The translations under genes were made by a program, and so were the position numbers. A stretch of DNA of 64,000 bases. Origin: Pectinophora gossypiella. Lineage: Eukaryota; Arthropoda; Insecta; Lepidoptera; Gelechiidae. Position 1 is the first letter of the stretch. The number at the start of each line of letters is the position of its first letter. Of this stretch, positions 26,401 to 38,400 are shown piece by piece. The DNA lies in NCBI RefSeq assembly GCF_024362695.1, contig NC_065412.1, positions 4,525,992-4,589,991 of the forward strand, written 5' to 3'. The notes below the pieces were generated by a model. That model searched no databases. It saw nothing but the letters and a program-made list of their open reading frames with translations, and was not told where the DNA came from.

Positions 26401-29400
26401 CGATGTTCAAGAGATCTGTATACCTAACCTGAATCTCTAATAAACGTATCATATTAAAAATATTGGAAAATTTCCAATGAAACAAATCCTGTTAATCTTT
26501 TTATCATAAGCTTCATCGTAAAAAGTTTCAAGCCGATTGCTAGAGAGTACTCTACTGTGTAACTAAACTATGTAGGTACATGAATATGAAAGTAAAGATC
26601 ATTCTCGCTTCCCTCTCATTAATTCGATTCTCTTAAAGTGTCCTGGAACAGGGACAGAACTGAGAATCTAAAAGTCCACACCAATGCAATTCATCTTTAA
26701 AGCAGTATTGCAATCGGACATTTGCGCATATAAAAGTAAGTGCGCAGTGTCAACAAATGTCAAATAGCAATATTGCTTTTATTAGATGAATTGCTTAAAT
26801 GAGGTCTTTTAAAACAAACGGTTCCGGGACTGTCCTCTACACTGTGTAGGATACTATTTAAGTGTCATACAACTTTATACACGACAAGCAAAGGTTAGCA
26901 AACATATAGTAACAAAGGCATATCAGTAATCTGTAAGATCAAACACTCGAAGTCGAGGAGTCTGTGATATAACAAAGTAATCATGACGTTTACTTTAAAC
27001 AAATTGCATTGATATCACCTATCTGATTCCCCGACTACTTCATTTAAAAGAGGATTATGTAATAAATTAATTCTATATTTAGATTTTCATTTGGTTTTAT
27101 AGTGGTTCGGAGGTCTACTTTTATGCGTACTTACCGATGTATTTCTAGATTTAATAGGGACTTTTATAGCTACAACTCCGTTTCGGTGAAGGAATACGAA
27201 GCGTAGAAATCTACACTATAAGAAATTGAAAGGCGTACGTGAATCGTCCATTGTATTTTCGGGTATCGCTGTCAAAAATGTTATGCGTTTATTATGGTGA
27301 GACCCAAATTATCATATCTACAGGCGTACAGGTGGTGGGTTGTCAGATCTGGGGAATTATTTTAAAGAAAGAATGGTGCCTTAAAATAAGTAAGTAAAAT
27401 ATGAAAAAATCAAAAGAAAACAGATCGATGCAATTGAGTGACTAAACTTCTTTTCTTTCTTGTACATTATAAATGCATTAATTTTATATCTTCTTTATAA
27501 ATATATCCAACTATGAAAATATATTCCGCCTAAAACCGCCGAGGACTAAAAGACAAGTAAAGATACCAGAAAGAAAGTCTAAAATATAATCCGCGCTACG
27601 GAAGAAGTCGCGCGGCGCGGCGCTGTTGTGGCAGATTCTGCGTAGAATTATTAAGTCTTGTCTATTAGTCCCATTAGAATCCATAGACATTTTCCATGGC
27701 GCAGACTATGTATATTTTAAACCTGGTTTTATCTTTAGTCTTCGTTTTGTAATAAGACGGAAAATGTTTGTAAGTTATCTTACGAAGAACAGGTTCGGCG
27801 TTCCACTTAGGTTGAATTGATTATATTTCTAAGTCCATGTTTTATCTAGGATCATTTTAATATGCACACTGCGTCGTCTAGTTTGTATTTGCTCACGCCT
27901 TAATCATAATCAACTTCATTATTTCTACAATATCACTAGCATAGCCTTCAGACGTGGCTGGGCTTGTTTAGACTGCAGAGATTAATTTCATACCCCTTTG
28001 AAAATATAATTTTAACTTACCAGACATGTTTATAAAAGAATTTATACGAACACCATCCATCTCCTTTTCCAGAACTGATATGGCAGTCAATATTATTACT
28101 TCTATATTGTAAAAAGAATTGTGTATAACGAATTGGTAAATGCACCATTTTAGTGATAATTGCGCCTATGACGCCTAAGTTTAGTAGTGTTTTCACATTT
28201 AAATCTGAAATCAAATTCATCAAATTGACGGATTATTTAGTGTACATATTCTACATCAATGTCTCTTATATTTTTAGGTCGTGAATATGTTAATTTAAGA
28301 TTGGTCAGAATTTGCCAAGAATATTGTTTTTAGATAAAAGTCGTTAGATACTTCTTACTTAACATATTCACAATCTGTATTTTGTACATAGTTTTAAGTT
28401 TCAAATAGTGCAATAGTATTACACTTAGATTTCCCTCGTCATCAGAATTTTATCAATGACATTTCTATTGTACATTTGGGTAACTTTCCTTCCATTTACA
28501 ATAAATTATGATTAGGCTGGTGGGATCAGAATTCATTAATATAATAAATTTTTCAGAATATCATAATTAGAGCCCTTAAGTATAGTTATTGACGAGTTTC
28601 ATGTAGGTATTACAGAGATCTGTTTTAAATCTTGCGTAAAAAGTATAATAAAAAAACTTCCTTTTCTTTTAAATTTTATCAATAATTTTATTTTAAAAAC
28701 CTGATCTCACCAACCTCTATTCTCCAACCACTTCCTCGTATATTAACCCGTATGCGTGCGTAGTTTTGTCGCGGGTGTGATCCTGCGCGAGCGCATACCG
28801 GCGTTCGAGCGCATGTTGTGGCGCGCATGCCGCGGCAATGTGTTCCTTCGGCAGGCTGAGATCGATACGCCGTTAGAGGACCCGTCGTCTGTAAGTATAA
28901 TATTTAAGGATCAGATAGCAGATGCTTTTCGCTTTTTTAGCGCCGATGTTACACAAATGACTGATAGCTCCAGAACTTTTCTAGGAGATACGATCTAGGA
29001 GATAGAGTTTATTAGCAGGTATGTGTTTGGCAGCAATCACCACCAATGCCGCCACAGTTGTTTTGAAGTTCTGAACAGTGCATAGTACCTCGCTAGTCAC
29101 AAGTTGGATTGTGACTAGGGATCGACGATCCGCAAACAAGTGGGTAACAGTAATACCCCCTTCAAGTGATAAAGGAAGGCCTATGTCCAGGAGTGGGATA
29201 TAAATATCTTAAATGTGTTGGGAATCGGATACACGAAGCAGTCAATATATATTTTCATCAGAACCGAGAAAAGAGAATTGAAGAAAAATTGTGCAGCCTG
29301 ATCTTGATCTGCACAATAATTTGAAATGATAATGAAATTACTAGCCATTGTGTACAAGTTTTCACTACCATCTACAAAACCATTCTCTTTCAGTCGGACC

Positions 29401-32400
29401 AAGTGTACAAGTCGGTGTTCATCATCTTCTTCCAAGGCGACCAGCTGAAGACGCGCGTGAAGAAGATCTGTGAAGGATTCCGCGCTACCCTGTACCCATG
29501 CCCTGAGGCGCCCGCTGACAGGCGCGAGATGGCTATGGGAGTCATGACCCGCATTGAGGACTTGAACACTGTAAGTTCATTCCCCTACAATATATTGAGC
29601 GCAGTACTCTTGCCACAGGCCTTGGGCTTCTGGGATTTGCGCCTAAAGCGTGGCACACTATATAAGCGGCGCCAAGCGCGGCTGAGGTGCCTGCGTAGCA
29701 CGGGTGCACTCCGCTCTACCCATTGACGAAGGAAATCCTTCCCCCATTAACTTAAGCAAGACTTTTTGTAACGTCCCCACCAAAGATACTATTTAAAATG
29801 TCTTCAATCTCGTCCGCTCTTTCTGCCGCCTCTCAATCGCTAAAAATTTAAATAACATTTGTATATTTTAAAATATTTTTATCGTTAACTCAACGCGCAT
29901 TCTATAAAAATACACATAGCAAATGTTTTATTTACATTAAAAAAAAAGAATCACGTGTAGCAATGATTATTCTCATATATATAACAGTCGTGTTTATTTT
30001 AATTACTAGCAATAATGACTTTCAATCTCTGAGATAGTATAGCGCCTGTACTTACTGAAATACTTAGTAATATTCCGTGTTGCGGTACAAAGATATTATT
30101 GTGAAGGTAGCTTGTCTCAGGGTCTCCTCGGTAAGACAATTGTTGCCTCTATTACGACCGGAGCCTTGTGCGAACAAACCTATGATTAACATGTGCCCTG
30201 TAGATATGGGTATAATGGCTTCAATTTATTATTTTATAGTCACATTTTTTTAAGTTTCCATTATAGGCGGAACATTCAATCTCAGAGAATCACAACAATT
30301 CAATGGAAAGAGACGGAACTCTTATAAAATTTGTCATCCGCCCGTCAATTGTCATGATTAACTTATTTTTCTACTTAAATACGACCTAATAAGGGTTAAG
30401 AGTAAATAATAGTGACAAACGCATGTATAAAATTATAATATTGACTCTTTTTCTTAGTTATAGCAAACGCAAATGAAAGGAAATGCTGTCTTTGCTTTGT
30501 CTTGGCTTTATCTCTGGAACACATTATGTGCTTATACTGCTTTTAAATCGCCTTTCGTTTACTAGATGATGATTCAATGAGAATAAAATCTGATCATTTG
30601 AGTAAACAAATTGTTTTGGTTATGGTTTTACACTATAACTCTTTGCGCAGCGTTTAAGTGCAAAATCATAGTGTTATATTTATTGCCCAATGATCGGAAA
30701 GAAGAAAGCTTAGAAAAACTTATTTTCAATCAAAATTGCTTTTTTCTGATGGGTTTTCATCCTTCAGACACTCCACGTTGCTCCACATTTTAAACAATTT
30801 ATCACGAATTTATCTTGAGGACTGTCAAAATTTATGAACACTCAACAGTTCTGCCGCCTACATTTGAGCTTCTACTTTTTATCCTCATTCCACAATAGGT
30901 ATTGCCGTTATGATGTCCAAAATATTTCTACTCCATTTCACACCTTGATTAAACATGAATATATAAGAATTGATCTTAGGACTTCGTATCAAAAGTTATC
31001 TTCTGACAGTTTATGTTACATGTGTAATAAACTTAAAGAAACTAACAATTAATACAATTCCTTCCGCCACCAGGTCTTAGGCCAGACCCAGGACCATCGT
31101 CACCGCGTCCTAGTCGCAGCCGCGAAGAACATCAAGAACTGGTTTGTCAAAGTGCGCAAGATCAAGGCCATATACCACACGCTGAACCTCTTTAATCTCG
31201 ATGTCACGCAGAAGTGTCTCATTGCCGAGTGTTGGGTGCCCGCACTGGATCTGGAGACTATACAGCTTGCTCTTAGAAGGGGAACGGTGAGTTATAGTTT
31301 ATTTTATTATTTATTTGGTCAACCAACAGCAAGTACACTGATACATGATTACAGTTTGCAGTTAATACATACAAAAAAAAACTAAGCGCCCAGATAGCGC
31401 CTGTACTTGTCACTTACAGGTGGACGCAACATGCACTAATACTTTAGGTTTAATACGTCAGTTTGTAGATATGACTCATACGCGCGGGGAGGTGCTGCGC
31501 GTCCCAATGCCATAGAATAAAGAATAATACTACGTATAGAACGGTAACTCTCCGTCCAATTCGTATCGGATATTGACCTCACCCTCTCGGAGCCTTACGC
31601 CGCTAAGGAGTAAAGAGAGCACGCGGACTATGTCTGGCTCGCACTTACGATAAGAATTACATTTTTGTATGGAGTATCGGGATGTGTCAATGCATAGATT
31701 TGTATTGAAGCTGTCTCGATGGCAGCGGCTCCTTGAGCGGGTTAGTAGTATGGACAACTGCTACCGCTCCGCTCTTCGCACCTTTAGCCCTTTATTATGT
31801 CCAGAGACCCTGACTGGACTGGACTATACAGAGTAGGTGGAAAAAAGTCCCGCAATTTTAAAGCAACTAAATGACAAAGAATATTAAGTATTGGCTAACT
31901 AGTGCCGCGTCTAATCGAACTTAAGTGGCTCTAATATTATTGCTTCGTTCTACTTAGTTCATGGGGAATTTGAAACTGCAACCGATTTTGTTTGTGCAGG
32001 CGCAGATTTTTTTTTTTTTGTGTTTTTATCTTGCGATTAGTCTCATTGACTATAAACAGATGAGTTGGGTTTATATTAGGCGCAGAAATAATCAAGAAAA
32101 TGATTTTGAAAATCTTTCCATAAGAGTTATTGCAGTACCCCTTTTTATTTTAATTGTAACCTGTAGTATCAAAGTTATTGTATCTAGTATCTTTCTTCTC
32201 TTCTATCTTATGGGTTATAAGGTGGACGACCTACCTCGTCAACTGTGGTGTGAGATTTATCATTGAGGCGCCAAAAGCCCCTGACAAGGCTCAGGTAACG
32301 ACTTACTGATATAAGTAAATATCTGATGGCCAACTGTTTTCACCAGGAACGCAGCGGCAGTTCAGTGCCCCCAATCCTCAACCGGATGGAGACGCTCGAG

Positions 32401-35400
32401 GACCCGCCGACGTACAACCGCACCAACAAGTTTACCTTCGCCTTCCAGAACTTGATCTACGCGTACGGTGTCGCCACCTACCGGGAAGTCAATCCAGGTA
32501 CGAATCCCTTTTATTTTGTTTGTTTATACAATAATATAAATTCAGAGGTAACGTTAATTGCTTTTTACCGATATTTACAGCTCTTAAATGGTTACATGGA
32601 AATGGGTACTGAGATATACAATCGTAATAATGTTACATTAGAATGATTAATGATTGACAACAAAAAAAAAAAAACTTTTTAGGATCAATTAAAACAGTTT
32701 AATCTTTACAAGTACTGTTCACTAAAGTAAATAAAAAAAACTCTGACGTCAGGGATAAATCAAGATCTTTTATCCTTTCTTGATCATCCTTCATTAAAAC
32801 AATTTCTCTTACAATAAAATAAAAATACTTACTTCTAAAGTGATACAAGCGATTTGTCTTTAAAATATTTCGATGCTCACTGAATATATCACTATTCGGG
32901 AAAACCTGAAAATAAAACAGAACAATGATCTAAACATTGTAAGAAAGAAAACAATGAGCAAGCGAGTCGGTAGCGATCGATGCTATATTAAATACGTAAA
33001 TAATGTGCTGCTCTGATATATTAATGAATCAGAAAGATTCGAAAAAATAAAAATAAATAATAATCAGGTTGCACTTACGATAGACGTCCGACTTTAGAAG
33101 ACCTTCAATTTTTCTCGCAATGAAATATGTAACAGCCGCCGTGCCCAAACTACCAGCCACAACTCCCGCTACGATTATCGCCGTCTTCTTATTCCGTTCA
33201 TGTTTTAAAAACAAAGACTTGAAATACGTCTCATTACTAGGAGCTGGAGTAGTAACTTCGCTGATTGGGAGGTGTTTAGTGTGTTGTTTTTCAGTAGCGT
33301 TAAATACTTCTTGGCTTGGTGGTTTGGAGGAAGGCGTTTCAGTTGTATTTATATCTTTGTCAACAGTTATAGTAGCAGTAGTATTACTTGCGTCATCGCC
33401 GGCTATTATTTTTTCACTAGTGTTAGTTATATATTCTGTTGTAACATTTGCAATTGGATCCACTTTTGCTGGAGTGTAAAGTATTCGTTCTGTTGTAAAC
33501 CTTATTAAATCAGTAGTATTAGTTATATCTTGCGTTGTAACACTTGTTGTATTTGTGAATGGATCCATCTGAGTTCTATTACTTGCTTCTTCTTCGGTTT
33601 GAAAATCTGTTAGCTTTTTGTACGTTATTTCAGTAGTATTAGTTATATCTTCTGGTGCAACACTTGTTAAATTTGTAATCGGGTCCATTTTCACTGTTTT
33701 ATTAGTTACTAAATCTTCTGTTATATCACTCGTTATATTTTTAATAGGATCATTTTTTTCAGTGGTGTAAGATATATCGTCTGTTGTTACATTTGTTTCT
33801 ATTCTGTCTGTAGTAGCATTATCTATGATTGTCATGTGAATGCCGTCTATCTTGCTAGGCTTATATATAGGTAAACATTGTTGGATTACGGAGCAACCAT
33901 GTAATTGTATAATACACTCTTTGCTTATTGTGTTGTTTGAAGCTGTAGCTATGGCGTCCCAAATTACATTTTCTTCGGATCTGGAATAGGTAAGACATAA
34001 CGTATTGTTTTAATTCGTTCAGGTAAAGACACGGGCCTGATATAAACAATGGTGGAACTTTAATAACATTAGAAATAATTCCTTAGTGAAACTCTCGCCT
34101 CTATTATCAATCGAACGATTCCAGTGAATGAAATATAAATTTCTACAATAATACTTATGCAATATAAACTATACTTACGCTGTAAAAGGTATAGAGAACC
34201 TGTGGAATACGTCTTGTTTAAATATTACGTAGTATTGCTTGCATTCCGAACGACACACACATATGAACTGGAACAATATCTGAAAAATAATACTCAAATC
34301 ACTTGTTTTATAAAAACACAACTTTTTAATATAATATACACGTCCAATTAATTATCAGCCAACATAATAAGAAGAGATTGAAGAATAGAGAATATATAAA
34401 TATATTATAACAAAAATGTCGTTACTAGTTTACCAAAAATAATATGCTGAGATGAATTATTCTCATATTTAAAACGAAACGGAAGTCTTTAACTGGTATG
34501 CGTCTGTGTCAAACGACAATTTGCGTATGCTTATTATAGAACTCGATATTTTTAATCACTTTCCTGGAATACCAGCTAATATTGTTTCATATTTATATTA
34601 AGCGGACAAATGTCATAAATGTATAAGGATGCTGATGTCACATATCAAACATGCTGTTTAATGTTTTGTTTCCTGTTCGTAACCTATGTCCCGGCTTGAC
34701 AACAGTCACGGGTTCGAATCTTGTCAGTGCCGAGATTTATTTTTCAATCTTCAGTATTTGTGTCTCCCGCTTATATGCTGGAAAGGGCAAGTAAAAAAAA
34801 AAACAACGCGTTCAACTGCTTCTCATCTGAGCTGCTTCAACTGCGTGTCATAAAATCGATAGAGGGATTGTGCCTTTCTAACAAGATGGGCCATTATGGT
34901 TTATCATATCCATCTTGGACTTCTTATCAAAAATGACTGCCAGTTGTCTTAAGATTACTAGTGTGTGGCTTTGCTCATAATTAAAGATTACGGGCGTGAG
35001 TATATGTATTTGTTTTCGGGGGGTTAAAGAGGCCACATAGAACCAATTCATCTGAAAAGCAATATTGCTATTTGACAGTTCTTGACATCGCGCACTTTTG
35101 CGCAAATGTAAAATTGCAATATTGCTTTTCAGATGAATTGGTTCTATGTGGCCTTTTTAACACCCATGTACGCTACTTATGTGTTTTTGTTAAATTTTCG
35201 ATATTATGAGGGTGGATTTCCACCAAACCAGAGACGAAAGGGGACGTGCGGGATCGACCAATCACAGCGTAAAGAAGAAAAGGTGCTCTGTCACTCTATG
35301 TGGCTATTGATCGATTCCTGCACATCTCTTCTCTTCTTCTCTGCGCCCTGGTGGTATTACTGATGCTTAAGCGGAAAAATAACATTAGCTTTCTGATTGT

Positions 35401-38400
35401 CGTCAGCTCCATACACGATCATCACCTTCCCGTTCCTGTTCGCGGTGATGTTCGGCGACCTTGGCCACGGCGCCATCATGGCCGCGTTCGGCTTCTGGAT
35501 GTGCTACAAGGAGAAGCCTCTGCAGGCCAAGAAGATCGACAGCGAGGTCAGTTGGCTCAGTTTATATCTTACTAGCTGTTACTCGCTACTTCGCGTGAAA
35601 ATTTAAATGAAAACCCCTACTACTAATACTATAGAAGTTCCATACAAACTTGACAACTTAAAGGTTGAATTTCGTAAAATCCCTAATTAGTGCGCACAAA
35701 AGGAATATGCAAGGTTTGAGACTCTTAGTGCTTGTAGTTTCTGAGATTTTGTAATGAGTGAGTCAGTCAGTCAATAAGTGACTCACTACTAGTTCGGTTA
35801 GGACATTACACGCTGATCACCTAATTGTCCAAAAAGTAAGATGATCCGTGCTTCGGAAGGCACGTTAAACCGTTGGTCCCGGTTACTACTTACTGATGTA
35901 AGTATGTAGTCGTTACATGAGCCATAAAGATGTCTTTGGCGGCTCAATTATAACTCTGACACCAGGGTTGATGAGGTTGGTAATTCACCTCACAACCCAC
36001 ACGATAGAAGAAGAAGAAGTGGCTCACTATATGTAAATAACTAGTTCCTATGGTATTTTTTTAGGTCAAGGTAGGATCACAAAGTCTAAAGAGTGTATGT
36101 ATTTTCGAACGAGTACAAACACTTCTATTACGATCAACTCACACCTAGTGTACGCACTCTTATAGTGCTTTGAAAGGTCGAGATTGTTCCCCTGTGTTCG
36201 TATGTGCATATACTAGTCGAATTTGTATCAAAACGCATCTAAAGTGCGATTGTCGAAAGCCTTATATTATGAATCCACACACCCAAATGACACCTTCGAC
36301 AGGCAAGACAAATACCATTTCGCAACTCCATATAAATCTCACATTATTCACAATTCAATACACAATACGCTATTAGTAGAATAATTATACAAATTACCTA
36401 ACAACCACAAAACTGCCACTTATTTTAAACGCGACACACAAAGAAATGTTACGTATTGTATGGCTTTATCTCTTAAACAAATCGAAGGTGGTTAATTTAA
36501 AATATCACTTGTGGTTTTCCATCTTTACTGTATTTCAAAAGGGACTAAGGGGAAAATACTACAGATAAATACCACGCTACGCGGACACAAACTTAACCTT
36601 ATTTTATTTTGGCAACTTTTACAGTAGTACCATTTTTCACTTACAATAAGTGCAAGAAACAGACAGATTTTTAGTACTGTCAAATTAAGTTGGTTGCCCG
36701 ACTTGGCACCTGTTTATCAGTTCTTACATATATACAAACAAACATTCATAGAATACAATACAATACAAATACATAATTAAAACACATAATAACGGGTTCT
36801 TACCGCGTTTAAAGCAGGGATATGAGACTCCCGATTTCCCCCCTCCCGACTCCCGATTCAGTCATCCCGTGATCATGGCACTTGCAACAGTGTCGAAATA
36901 TCGGGAGTCTCATATCCTTGCTTTAAACGCGGTAAGAACCCCTTATTATGTGTTTTAATTATGATAATAACTGCGTAAACTTAAAACAATGTATAATACA
37001 AATACACTTTATTGCACCAAAATAAAAATAAATAATTACAAAAAGACTCTTAACTAAGTACATGGCAACATCATGGCATGGCATGGTGTTCATCTTAAGA
37101 CTTTGTTTCAAAAGTGGCTGCAAGTTGCCTTGCCTAACTATTTAAAGCTCTGCCCAACCCATTAGGGACTGCGGATCTTCGCGTTTTACCACAAACTCGC
37201 TGACAACTGACGATGCAGGTTCAAGGCGCGACATAAGAAATGCCTATTAAAAACTTAAACATAAATACTCCTTTCAGATCTGGAACATCTTCTTCGGCGG
37301 TCGCTACATCATCCTTCTCATGGGTCTGTTCTCTATGTACACCGGGCTGATATACAACGATATATTCTCCAAATCCCTCAACATATTTGGCTCGTCGTGG
37401 CGCAATAATTATAATAGCTCGACGCTGCAAGAGAACAAACTGCTACAGTTGAACCCTGACTCTTATGACTACATACAGAAGCCATATGCGTTTGGAATTG
37501 ATCCTGTGTGGCAGGTACGTAATGTTATTTTTTTTTTTTATTAAGTACAGGTTATGGCTTTGACCTTCCAAGGCTGAGATTTCCAGACACATTAAACAAT
37601 GGGTTTGGATTTCAAAAGGACATTCGGTCTTACGAATGTAATGTAAATGGTTAAGTGACGATGGCCTATGATGAAGCACGCTTAATTGACGCCTGAAACA
37701 CTTTTTCTAGACCTGTCTTTCCTCATCTAAGCAATTTAGAAAAGCGCTCCCCATTTGTCTGGCTAAGGAGAGCCTAACCGACATAATAAATACTTTTATT
37801 CTGATATCCTAACGGATAAATGACCAGAAAAATGGGGAGTGCTGAGGTCTCGTTGCCGGTACAAAACTAAAGAAACCCTACCCTACTCCCAATGAACAAT
37901 AGCAGGTAATAAATAAGGACCCCGATTTAAATCCCATAAATTAAATCTACTTTGAGTACGTATCGATCGGATGGTGCTGTTCAATGAAATTCAGTATTGT
38001 CTTTTTTTGGGAAATTTACAGATTTAATATAGCAATGTACTAACAAGTGATTCCTCTATATAGCTCGCTGAAGCCAACAAGATCATCTTCATGAACGCGT
38101 ACAAGATGAAGATCTCCATCATTATCGGCGTGTTCCACATGCTGTTCGGTGTCTGCCTCTCGCTATGGAACCACATGTAAGTTTCCACGTTATGACATTC
38201 TAATTTCCCTTACATCTTACTAATATTATAAATACGTTTCTGAGTATGGACGGTTGGATGTTTGTTACTCTTTCACGCAAAAACTACTGAATGGATTTTA
38301 ATTAAACTTAACAATAATGTAGCTTATACACCAGAATAACACAGGCTTTAACAATTGAAAAAAAAAACGGAAATTCTGACCGCGGAAACCGATATCCACG

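Larger units (their letters stand above)
15517..28763. other. V-ATPase a intron 4 (13.2 kb), repeat-rich
   Basis: The longest intron of the window. It contains two S1 SINEs, one S2 SINE, two 5'-truncated RTE-type retrotransposon tails, two copies of a foldback MITE, a degenerate tandem array near 22.9 kb and one weak two-exon ORF near 18 kb, each entered separately. A short repeat at 22690-22765 belongs to the family described at 47885-48010. Stretches 15.6-17.4, 23.95-25.2 and 26.9-28.7 kb are AT-rich with nothing I can name. Confidence 0.7.

Noticed and set aside
28017..28223. Minus-strand 68-codon frame with donor TCTG|gtaagt, possibly joined to a 7-codon exon near 27980
   Set aside because: It could be a small nested gene, but there is no signal peptide, domain or homology I recognise, and AT-rich intron DNA gives such frames by chance.
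31961..32266. Plus-strand 101-codon hydrophobic frame in V-ATPase intron 7
   Set aside because: T-rich intron sequence and, at its 3' end, an S1 SINE fragment; no splice partners.
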